A stretch of 64,000 nucleotides of DNA from Cephalotus follicularis (taxonomy: Eukaryota > Streptophyta > Magnoliopsida > Oxalidales > Cephalotaceae): positions 95,677 through 159,676 of the forward strand of contig BDDD01000997.1 of the NCBI GenBank assembly GCA_001972305.1, in the 5' to 3' direction. A model generated the notes under the pieces. The model saw only the letters and a program-made list of their open reading frames with translations. It was not told the DNA's origin and searched no databases. Below, in pieces: positions 43,498 through 54,510 of the stretch. How positions within the stretch are numbered: position 1 is the first letter of the stretch; the number at the start of each line of letters is the position of its first letter. A program made the translations under genes and the position numbers.

Positions 43498-44468
43498 CTT
43501 GTTTCTTGCGTTTGAGAGAGGATGAAGGTAAGAGTTTTGGGGGGATCTGGAGTTTTTTTTTCTTTCTCTCTAAGGCTTTTAGGGATTAAGAATGCGTAAA
43601 GAGGCTCTTTGGGGAAGAAAGGGGTATTTAAAGGCCCCTAGGGCGAATCTGGGCCGTAGATCCCAGGATCCATCAAGGGTGGAGATCCTCCTGCCAGGTC
43701 AGGGGTGGTTAACGAGGGGACACGCGCAGGTGTCGAAGCGTCACGCCTTAATCTTGAAGGGACGTGCTCGAGGATCGAAGCGTCACGCCTTAAAAGATGG
43801 TGGGATGGCACGCGCGAGTATTGAAACGTCAAACGTTTAAAGTCCCGAAGGGACGTGCACGAAGATCGAAGCGTCGGGCAGATAAAGGAAATTTATGGCG
43901 CAATGATGGATATTAGGTGATGGGGCGTGGCTCGAGGTGACACCTGTTGCACCCTACCACGTCTAAATGATTGAGCTATTTCTCTAGGCATAGACCTAGT
44001 TCACCCAACACAAGAACCTAGGGAGGGGCCTTCGGCCCTGCCTCTACCCTTCACCTGGTCCGCCCAGGCACGCTCAGCGCGTCAGCCCGGGAGGAGCCCG
44101 TGGTCCGGTCCCTGTCCTTCACCTGGTCTGCCCAGGCACGCTCAACGCGTCAGCCCGGGAGGAGCCCGCGGCCCGGTCCCCGTCCTTCACCTGGTCAGCC
44201 CAGGCAGGGGATCATCCCCCGGGGGAGACCAGCCCGACCCCGTTCCCTCGACTATGTTCCCCCTCCTCTGGCACGGCCAGAGAAGCAGGACCAGGGAGTA
44301 CCCCCGGGAGAATAACCTCCTGGACCTTCCTCCCTTTTCTTGCTTGTGCAGGGACTAGCTACCACCCTTACTCATACACCCTTTCTCGGACATATTCGCG
44401 CATTCCCCAAAAACAAATCAAGCTCTTACACGTGGGGTGCTGTTGTGGGAGAGATTTCCGCATCAACA
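43114..44468 (+). mobile_element. Fragment D: 3' end of a fourth Tat-type element
   Basis: It contains the antisense gene's 5' part (minus strand), its TATA-like box (43625-43632), a GC-rich spacer with direct repeats of a 70-bp unit (44050-44200, CTTCACCTGGTC and CGCGTCAGCCCGGGAGGAG), a polypurine-like stretch and the end of an LTR (R/U5, CCGGGAGAATAACCTCCTGG ... GCATCAACA at 44468). Most of U3, all of gag-pol and the 5' LTR are absent. The LTR end is followed at once by GTATG, the first bases of the right 781-bp repeat. Confidence 0.82.
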
Positions 44469-45249
44469 GTATGCTATATGAAATATATTAGATTTACTCA
44501 TATATATACTTTATATATATTCTATTATTTTTTAAAATAACGGTCCATTTATTAAACGTCTGTTTTCTTTAATGAAAGTATATTGAAAAACCCTCAGACT
44601 CTCTTTTTATCTGTATCAACAAGTCCCCTTTAAACATTTCATCAACAACGATCGAGTGCATCTAATTGTGTTACCCACCAATATCACAAAGTGTTAAATC
44701 TTGATAGTTTTTTATTTTTTACTTATCGTCTTAATTTGTACGATACTCTTTAAAAATAATATTGAGTCATGACAGAAACAAACTTAACTTAACAGATGTC
44801 GAATGATTTCCAAATTAGATTTGAGTTTTAAACACTTATGCAATTAACTAATATTGTGATTGTAATTTGGCTATTTTTATGTATATAAATTATGTATTAG
44901 TGTTGATTATTGTGTTTTCATTGATCCTAAATATTTTTAACGAATTATCTATATATTTATTTAAAAAAAACAAGAGTTCATTTACTTTATTGTAAAACTT
45001 TATCATGTACCAAAAAAAAAACACAAAAATACATAAAGGTAAGAGCCTAACTGGACAATTTTGCAGCCTAACTGGTTTTTGAAATACTAAATAATTTCGA
45101 CAAATTTAACATTCTCTCTGTCTCTCTCTTCATTTTTCATGAAGAGGTGAGGGCCCCATCCCAAAGTCCTCTCTCTCTCTAGAAAATTCAAAGAAACAAA
45201 AAACATCAAACAAAACAAAATTTCTGTGCGAACAAGCAAACAAATAAGA
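44469..45249 (+). repeat. Right copy of the 782-bp direct repeat, CAF1 upstream region
   Basis: Pairs with 42332-43113. It is the copy contiguous with the CAF1 gene, so it probably represents the original sequence and may hold promoter elements. Confidence 0.9.
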
Positions 45250-45708
45250 GAAAGAAAAAAAAAATCAAAAAACGAAACAACCGCCCTTACATTTTTGCCT
45301 TTGGGCCTTAAAAACAAAACGAAAACATATTTCTCTTCCCTTTTTTTTAAATATCTCGAAACCGGAAAGAGAGGTAATTCGATTATACCCTCATCTCTCT
45401 CTCTCTAGCTGTTGGTTTCTCTGTCTAGAACTAGAGATCATTCATTTTAAGGTCAGTTCTGTATATACATGTATAAGTATGTTCATTGGTTTTCATTTTT
45501 GTGTTTTTGGCGTAGTTTTGTATGATCTATTTCGAAGATGGTTAACTTTTCGTTTAATTTACCTATTTGTTGCAGATCTGGTGAAAATCGATCGGTTTCC
45601 CAATAGAATCGATTTAGGGTTTCACCAAATTTGTTTGGGTACCTTTCTCTTATCAAATTGTGTCAATTTTTGATAAATCCAAGGAGTTTTAGTGTGCATT
45701 TCCAAGGG
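45250..45708 (+). promoter_or_regulatory. CAF1 proximal promoter, split 5' UTR
   Basis: A CT-rich stretch (45391-45420) precedes a likely non-coding exon ending near 45450 (AAG then GTCAGT). A TTGTTGCAG acceptor at about 45574 begins the second UTR segment leading to the ATG at 45709. CT-rich leaders and 5' UTR introns are common in plant housekeeping genes. Exact transcription start unknown. Confidence 0.5.
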
Positions 45709-46539
45709 ATGTCTCTGTTGTTGCCAAAGAGTGACTCTATTCAGATCCGTGAAGTGTGGAATGACAATCTGGAATCTGAATTTGCATTGATTCGGGAATT
45801 CGTTGATGATTTCCCATATATTGCAATGGATACTGAATTCCCTGGCATTGTGTTACGCCCCGTGGGCAATTTTAAGAACAGCAATGAATATCATTACCAA
45901 ACATTGAAAGACAATGTTGATATGTTGAAGTTGATCCAATTGGGTCTAACATTTTCTGATGAGCAAGGGAACTTGCCCTCATGTGGTACCGATGATAAGT
46001 ATTGCGTTTGGCAGTTCAATTTCCGCGAATTCAATGTCAATGATGACGTGTTTGCTAATGATTCCATTGAGCTTTTGCGCCAATGTGGGATGGATTTTAA
46101 GAAGAATAATGATAAGGGCATTGATGCAGTTAGGTTCGGTGAGCTCTTGATGTCATCGGGGATTGTTTTGAATGACAACGTGCATTGGGTGACTTTTCAT
46201 AGCGGGTATGATTTTGGCTACTTGCTCAAGCTCTTGACGTGCCAGAATTTGCCCGATACTCAAGTGGGATTCTTTACTATGATCAGTATGTACTTCCCGA
46301 CACTCTATGATATCAAGTATTTGATGAAGTTTTGTAATAGTCTTCACGGTGGATTAAACAAGGTCGCAGAGTTGTTGGAAGTGGAGAGAGTTGGCATTTG
46401 TCATCAGGCTGGTTCAGATAGTTTGCTCACATCTTGTACTTTCAGGAAATTGAGAGAGAATTTCTTTAGTGGCTCTATGGAAAAATATGCTGGTGTATTG
46501 TATGGGTTAGGTGTTGAGAATGGACCAAACATTCCTTGA
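45709..46539 (+). CDS. CAF1: CAF1-type poly(A) ribonuclease (CCR4-NOT complex)
   Basis: CAF1 (CNOT7/POP2-like) shortens mRNA poly(A) tails in the CCR4-NOT complex. The frame encodes 276 aa without introns, typical of plant CAF1 genes. DEDD-family residues are all present: Asp41 and Glu43 in MDTEFPG, Asp168 in [13 protein letters not shown], and His232 with Asp237 in [11 protein letters not shown]. The family start [17 protein letters not shown] fixes the ATG at 45709; an earlier in-frame ATG (45631) lies in UTR-like sequence. It looks intact. The upstream region has been duplicated around fragment D, so distal promoter context is altered. Confidence 0.96.
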   Translation: MSLLLPKSDSIQIREVWNDNLESEFALIREFVDDFPYIAMDTEFPGIVLRPVGNFKNSNEYHYQTLKDNVDMLKLIQLGLTFSDEQGNLPSCGTDDKYCVWQFNFREFNVNDDVFANDSIELLRQCGMDFKKNNDKGIDAVRFGELLMSSGIVLNDNVHWVTFHSGYDFGYLLKLLTCQNLPDTQVGFFTMISMYFPTLYDIKYLMKFCNSLHGGLNKVAELLEVERVGICHQAGSDSLLTSCTFRKLRENFFSGSMEKYAGVLYGLGVENGPNIP

Positions 46540-49500
46540 AACTATGAAATTAAAAAAATAAGAAAAAAATTATTGTTAGAGATCTGTTTATTTAACTGTA
46601 TGAGTGTGGCTTTCACCCGCACTCCCATGTACCCTTTTTGCGACAGGTTTCTTAATTTATGAATTTTTTTAAGCTTAGTTTTCTTCTATTTTCCTGTTCA
46701 ATCGTCATTGTTTATGCTGCTGCAGAGCTTATTTCAATGCTTATGTTCTGTCAAATGTCAATTACAGTTGAAACATAACTCAGACTAATGAAATGCCGTC
46801 ATATAGTGTTGATTGGTCTTAAAGGTATAAATACAACATTTTCACTATCTCCATAACATTTTGAACCAACTACGACAGTGCTTTTGCTTTTGGATTGTAT
46901 TTTGATTTTTTGAGTTCACTTTCCCAGGTGGTTGAATTTTAAGATAATTGACTGTTCATTAGTTCATTGTACATTGTTTTGTATTGGTATTGGATATATG
47001 TTGGTGTACCTGTTTAGGCTGTTATCTCATTATGCTTTTTTTAGACTAAGATCTAAGATCTAGCTAGTCCTCTGCTGTGTTCTATTTTGATTCTGGATGT
47101 TTAGGATTGGCAGCTTCTTTGTTTCATATTCAATGATACTTGTTTCTCATTCAATTACAGCCAGTACCATCTGTTCTGCAATTTATTTGCTCGAGTTGAA
47201 GTAGAATCTTTGTTGCCCAGATTCATCACTGGACCTCCCAATGTTGGAATAATTATTACCCTTTCAGGTGATATTTTGGTATCTCAGCACCTCTATACAG
47301 TTGCAGGTTTGTTTAAAATTTTAAATTCTATGCATTGATAGCCTTTATCTTTTTGGTAATGTTTCTATGTACTTGTACCGTGTTTTATCTTCATCAAAAT
47401 TTAATAAATCAAAACAACTGGATTGGTATGGGAAGCAATTTCTTCGAGAGAGACAGGCAGTTGCAATATGTTTCCTGCATCGTTAATTTGTTGAATAATT
47501 GAATCTATGTGCATGTTGCTTTGTTGAATATTTTTGAATAAGTATCTCACATGTTTTCTTAATTTGGATGTATGAAAGATGAATTAAAATGCTTTGAATA
47601 TCAATCTTATTCAAAAGTATAAACAATTTTTTTTTATTAGCTGGCCTAGAGTATATATAGAGAAGAAAGTACAATGCTGGCATTATTATGAATGTATTTG
47701 AATAGTTCTTGATTCAGAAGTTATTTATTGCTGTGGGTTTCCTAAGGCATCATATGACATTAATACATCAAAGTTACATGAGAGTCAAATTTAGATACAA
47801 GCTCATTTGATTTTGTTTAGGGTGGGTCCCTTATCTTACTGTAGGGAAACACTGTATATGGAAAGATGAATGGTTGTGCTTCACTAGCCAAGTCCATGCA
47901 CCTACAGCTTGATCTACTAGCGCTCTCTTCGATCCTTCCAGGTCAAGACCATCACTTCAGGATACAGTGGTTGCAGACAATTTAATGGCACTATGGCTCT
48001 TTTGCGATTTCTCAACCAAGCCATAGAGGCATTGTAATTGGTACCTGCATGCACTTTTTCCCATCAGGTAAATTTGTAGGTGTGTATTTTAGCAAAGAAT
48101 TGATTCATGCCACTTATTTGTAATTTATGTGATGTGTTTTTTCCAAAAAAAAAAAAATGGTTTGGAGCTTCTGCCTACGATCTGAAGATATTGGGTCACA
48201 ATAATACCTTTCGACTGTGGAATATATCCCTTTACCCTGAACGGTTTTGTTGATCTTTCTCATAGGTTTTTCTAAGTCTACAGAGACGAGAGAGAATAAA
48301 CTTGAGAGATTCTATCATTAGAAAAGGAGTCATTCAGGGGAACCCTATCTACCTCATTCTGCTGATTCCGAGATAATTTACTGAATAGTTTGGTATATAT
48401 TTCACAGGGAGAGATTCCATAATGGATCAACTATAATGCATAGATGTGCTTTGACTACAATCCTGGTGTGGTAGATGTGATATCTATGTAGGAATGTAAG
48501 TGAATTTAATTAATTGAGCCTCTTATTTGCATTTAAAATTATTATTTGTATGTATATCAATGTTATCTTGCCATATTATATATAAGCCAATGGCCACATT
48601 ATAATCAAGATGTTGAGTTGAATTGTTTATTATCACTCATTGACCTTTTCTCAAAGGTGAGTGCGGGTGCCTGTGTTTGGTTATACATGATCATGTTTAG
48701 TTTCTAAGATTGCTACGGTGCCTGTGAGAATCAGTTTGAAAATCTTGTTTAGTGTTAATATGATTTGACACCTTTCGTTATAGTAATGCAAGACTCCTGT
48801 ACATATACGCGTTAGAGCCCACCAATTTAGAAAAACGAGTTCAATCAAATGAATGTGATATAAAACAGCTCAGCATTGAAGGGTCTTGAACTTGTTTTAA
48901 AGACCAACTTCCAAATTCTTGCAATCATATGCGCTGCGGGGTGACAAGATGGGAGTATGGAGGAGTCACTTCCAATAATTTCAATGGATGTTGTGGTATT
49001 ATTGGGTAGGGTTTGTTTCTTTGTATATAATGAAAACTTTGAAAATCATAACCATAGAAATTGTTATCGTTAACATTTTCTTTATATTTATTAAAAATAA
49101 GATTCTTTGGATTGGGCCATGTTATATATTTTAAGAGTAAAATTGGGCCATGTTGGTGGGGTTGTTAATTACGTGAAGAGTTAAAGCACACACTACTTTT
49201 CTTTTTGGTGGGCAAAGAAGAGGCAATACCCATTGATTCATATGCACGATGTGGGCTAGAAGCCTGGTGTAATTAGAATTTAATAAAGAAGAAAACAAAA
49301 GTGCTCACGGGTTGTGATGTTGCTTGAAATCGAGTCCTAGCCACTTCACAAATAAATTTATGTTATCTTGTTCCATTGCAATCTTTGATTGTTTGACATC
49401 ATATTGTAGCCAAAATTTATAATCATTCAATGTAGTGCAGAGTGAAAGTTATGATGACCAACAACAGCTCTCTTCATGAGATTTTAAAGTTGATTCAAAA

Positions 49501-51482
49501 GAGCTTATGAATTTGGGGAACTAATTATATTTTTTTGGCATAATAATTTCAATAGATATGAGGAATAACAAGCATAGGGTAACAGTATAATTGATGTCAC
49601 TTTATAAATATTTACGAGAGAAAATTAAGAATAATATTATTAATCACGAATAAGGTGACTTTAAGTCAAAATATTATTAATGATGTTTAAAAAAATATTA
49701 ATGATATTTTAATAATTCATTTGTTATATATCTGTATGTTATTTCATTTATAGTGAATAAAATTTTCAAAAAAATTAAAAATACAAACAACCATTAACTC
49801 ATAACGATGTGTGATGTTATATACTTCTTTGAAAATAAAAAAAGATAATAGATTCCATATTCCATAAATTATCATCCGAGTAAATCGTATAGATTCCGCA
49901 TCAATCAATCATTTTAGATGTTATCTTTAAAACAACTCGCCTCCTCACCTCTTACGTGACTAAGAAAAGTTCAACACTTAGGTATAGCATTAATTGTACT
50001 AATCATAGAGCAACTTGTGTTGATTATTAGTGTTTATAATTATGAATGATATGAACTCATTGCTGATGCAATGTCTAATAAGGAGGACTCATAAGTCATA
50101 AGTCATGTGCATGCATATAATTATATCGTTTAATTATTTTAATTATATATATTTATTGAATGAGAAATGAAGGTACGTAAACACATCATTGATGATATTC
50201 GATTTTTGAGTCAAAACAATAATATTTGAGTACCGGTACTAGGTCATCAAAAATAAAATCTATATTCACTAAAATTCTAACGTAAATGAAAAAAAAAAAG
50301 CATAGAAGGAAAACAAAGGAAACAGGAGAAAAGTAGAAAACTAATGTGAGCAACAATTTATGCATATTCTACAATAAACAGATATATCTTTTTATTGAAA
50401 ATATCTTCTATATATGCGTCAATGGATATTCATAACAATTTATGTACTATATATCCAAAGAATATGATGCTATCAAGAGGGAAATGACAACCAAATTGCA
50501 ACTAAGAGGAAATGAAAAAGATGTCTTAAAAAGAAATGACAAGTCATCTTCCTCGATCCACACATATATCCTTTAATTACATGGTTCTCCTTTCACATCA
50601 GATACCATTTTGTCTAAAAATAGCTAATCATTCTCCTTTTTGGTATATTTTAATCTTGAAATTGATTCGCTATAAACCAATAGAAGCATCAACTTGACCA
50701 GGTGATGCAGACTGGCACCATTCCCTTCCAATTCTATGACCGTGACATGTCTATATAGTTCGTTTTAGGGTATATTTATTAATTAATTCATTTATAATTC
50801 GTGGGGTATATATAACCCAACGTTTAATCCAAAGTCCAAAAATTGGGGTCACGTCAACATATAAAGTTGTCTGTTGGTTCAGTCCCGCAGCACCACTATC
50901 TTTCTTTCGGTTGTCACATAATGACACTATCACTTTCTTTAAATAATAGTGGTAGATTCTCTTGCGCATCTTCAATTTTTCATTGAATAAGAGATATTTT
51001 TTTTAGTGTTATTGTAATAGGTAACGATAAAATATCTCTTTTATATATATCATATATATTTTTAAAAACATATATTATATTTTTTTCATAAAATAACAAT
51101 AAGAGATTAATATGTAAAAAATTATATGCGGAGAGTTAACTACCATTCTATATTAGTATTAAAAGTTTTCTTTTAATAAGAGTGTTTAGTTTAAAAAAAA
51201 TGATTTTTTTAGTGAAGTATCATATTTTGAATTTAATATTCATAAATGAATACGTCAAAAAAAGATTATCTTTATAGTATAATATAATTTATTTAATTTT
51301 TATATTACTCATTTTAATGCGAACATAACCCCCATAAACGAGATTATATTCCTTATAAATAATGAAAATATTTCCTTAAAAAAAGAATTGTATACTTCAG
51401 AAATTACATCACTAAAATTCTCTCTCTCTCTGTATATAATTCATTTTGCAATATAACTATACATGAGCACATCACATCGATC
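46540..51482. other. AT-rich intergenic DNA downstream of CAF1
   Basis: This probably includes the CAF1 3' UTR (to roughly 46700). The rest is AT-rich, with no coding frame longer than about 75 codons and no recognised domain, RNA gene or transposon ends. Weak short frames at 47483-47683 and 50751-50975 look like chance. Confidence 0.5.
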
Positions 51483-52240
51483 TAGACCTGGCAAACGGGT
51501 ACCCACGGATACCCGTAGGTACGGGTGATAACGGGTGTACCCGTTGGGTAACGGGTAAAAATTACCCGTTTTTTAACGGGTACTAAAAGTTATACTCATT
51601 ACCCACCCGCAACGGGTATGGGTACCCGCGGGTACCCGTTTAATTTTTCTATTAAAAATAAAAATTAATTAATAAAATTGATAAAATAACTTAAAAGTAA
51701 TAAATACATACCATAAACCTAAACAAATGTTATATTTAAGTTATACATAATATATGTTTTCAATTACTTTACCAAAAATAAAAGATCAAACTTGTTTCAT
51801 GCACATAAAAAAATCAAACTAAATTATTCTTGTGAAAATGCTCAATTTCTTCTCATAAATGACATGGATGTTGCAGTTGTCATGCTCAATATCTTCTTCA
51901 ATTGATTCAAATTTTTAGGAATAAAATAATATGATACTTTTATTTGGAAAGATGCACGATAATGATAACGGTAACTACCAAAATTAAAAAAGAAAAAATT
52001 AAACACCTAATGTTACACAAGGTATAACGTTTCAATATAAAAATTCATTAAGTTTCAATAAGATTGCTAAAATTGCGGGTACCCGTGAGTACCCGCGGGT
52101 TGGTGACAACGGGTGTACCCGTTGGGTAACGGGTAATAATTACCCGTTTTTTAATGGGTATAAAAACATTAACCCATTATCCGTAAAAATTACGGGTATC
52201 TGCGGGTACCCACGGATTTGGGTAAATTTTGCCAGGTCTA
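51483..52240. mobile_element. hAT-like MITE
   Basis: Terminal inverted repeats TAGACCTGGCAAA / TTTTGCCAGGTCTA are flanked by eight-base duplications CATCGATC (51475-51482) and CGTCGATC (52241-52248), one mismatch. Long subterminal inverted repeats are full of CGGGTACCC and ACGGGTGTACCCGTTGGG units (51496-51640 and 52075-52225). Eight-base duplications and TAG...CTA ends fit the hAT superfamily. No transposase; 758 bp. Confidence 0.85.
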
Positions 52241-52828
52241 CGTCGATCTTATCTAGTCCTCCAACGAAGAAATTAACCAAATTAAGCTTTACGTAAAGTA
52301 ATGATACAAAATTATTCCACGTTGACTCTATTTTCCTATTGGTTCAAAATGGTTGGTCATCATTTGTATACGTTTTCGTGTAAGTAACTAAGTATCACTA
52401 TAACATTTGTATGTTAGTTATTAATAGCTAATACTATTTATAATGATATAATTACTCATTAATAATTTAATGGACAACTATATGGTTGCACCTAAAAATC
52501 TCCTCCACGAGTACTCCTCCGGAATCTTAATCACTATAAAGGCACAAACAGGGCATTATATAATATTTTTATGACATGAAACTTTTGTTAAAGCAGTTAA
52601 AGTTACAATTAATAATCACGATAATATTGCTACTTTTATGTTAATTGCAGATGATCATGTGCTTAAAAAGATTATCAGTGGTGGTTATTGGTTGGCATGA
52701 TAGCTGATTAATTATTTAATCGTTCACCAAGAAATATTCCACGTATCAAATCATATGTTGGTTTAAATATAAACAAAATTTGTCAACATTTAGTAATACC
52801 TTTAAATTTTTTGAAAGAGTGTTTGTTA

Positions 52829-52829
52829 A

Positions 52830-52861
<32 letters not shown>
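52829..52861. repeat. (AAT)n microsatellite
   Basis: About 11 ATA/AAT units in otherwise AT-rich DNA. The surrounding 52249-53512 holds no gene; a short imperfect repeat (GAAGT(A/C)CTGTTTAGGGAA, twice) occurs at 53130-53195. Confidence 0.9.
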
Positions 52862-52862
<1 letters not shown>

Positions 52863-53512
52863 TATATGAGAGAGGGTCTGTAAGTTAACAAAACTAAATT
52901 GATCAACTAACTTATAAAAACAAATGATTGATAATTTCACTATTAATCATCGATAAATTATTTATCTTAGGTAAAACGTAATAGAGCAGTAATTAAGTAA
53001 ATGGCACTGTGAAGTTTATCGTTAACAGTAGGTGAAAAACAGAATAGTGTAGCGCTCATTGTCGTCAAATCATATACAGTAGTATATATTACGTGTGTGT
53101 GCCTTGTTGACAAACCTGACCTACACTCAAAGAAGTACTGTTTAGGGAATTAGGCGAAAAAACACTTGAAAAGAAGTCCTGTTTAGGGAAGTAGATTTTT
53201 CCTACCTGTATTGACTACACCACAGTAACTCTCTAACTCTCTCCTGTATATGTCAAAATATTTGTTATGGATTGATACTAACTTAGATCTAATATCACTA
53301 ATCATTTATTCGTAAATAATAATTTTTAAATTTAATAGTTAGATTTAATATTTTATTAATATAGATTATTTATACAAATTTTTAAATCAATCAAATATTT
53401 ATATATATTATATTAAATATAATAATATTTTAATATTTATAAATAAATTATAAAACAGTTAAATTTTTTATTTTTCATATTATATTGAATATGATAATAT
53501 AATATTATTTAT

Positions 53513-54465
53513 TGATGGGGGAAAAAATCTGTTTATATTAAGAAGGACACGTGTCCACTGCAGACATGACCAGTTGTCCAGAGGGAATTAGGAGCTTGAC
53601 AGGAGGCCGTGCTGAGGAACGCTAACATAGCAGAAGACATCCTCCTCGGACCCAGAGCCGAGGACCACTATTTTTTGAAGAGCACGTACTGAGACATCAA
53701 GTCCGAGGATCCTCTTGGAACTTCGGGTCAGAAGACCTCATCCAGGGTGTCGGGGCCGATGACTTCCTCTGCCCAAGGTACCTATCAGACATGAAACAGG
53801 AGACACACCCTCCACTACACAGAAACTGAGGACCTCCTCCTCGGACATATTCAAAAAGGTTTCGTCCTCGGATTAATGAGGACCTGGCGTCTTAAGCATA
53901 CACCACTGAGGAGCGAAAGGCGATACCAAGAGGCCCATGACCTCGACAGCAGTATCATAATTCATTTCCTCTACAGTCCTGCAGCGGAGGACCTCTACCC
54001 TGACTATGGGATAAGGAAATTAACTCCACCTGATTTCCTGGGATTTGTACTTATCCAAATGAAGAGACAGTATCATAGTGAACTACCAACAAGGAAACAG
54101 CGACATATCTGGCGGAGATCAAGGGGAATGACCGAGATCCTTGGCATTTCCCTAGGGGACAGCTATAACCTCCTATTTTCACGCTCAAACCGTTACAAGA
54201 CAGCACTATAAATACAAGTTCAACAGACTGAACAAAGGTCAGCCATTTTTACATTGTAAAGAACCTTATATCCTCTGCACTTTGTCTAACTTGAGCATCG
54301 GAGTGTCCCCGGGAGAACAACCTCCTGGACTTTCCACAATTTTGTTACCTTGTGCAGGGATCAGAGATCGACGTCTTCCTCCAGGCATCCTTTGCGAGCG
54401 TTTCTCTTAACAAATTAAAGTCCTCCACGTAGGATACTGTTGAGAGAAGGATTTTTGTATCAACA
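53513..54465 (+). mobile_element. Element C 5' LTR
   Basis: 953 bp, TGATGGGGG...GTATCAACA. TATA box CTATAAATAC near 54206 and the conserved R/U5 block. U3 has Glu/Gly-like GCCGAGGA repeats and a CCTCGG...CCGAGG hairpin (about 53643-53663). It is very similar to the 3' LTR at 62758, so insertion is the most recent of the three. Confidence 0.93.
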
Positions 54466-54467
54466 GT

Positions 54468-54485
54468 TGGCGCCGTCTGTGGGAA
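54468..54485 (+). other. Primer-binding site of element C
   Basis: TGGCGCCGTCTGTGGGAA, identical to the site of element B, two bases after the LTR. Confidence 0.88.
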
Positions 54486-54510
54486 ACGCAGCAAAAAGTC
54501 ATCAACAACT

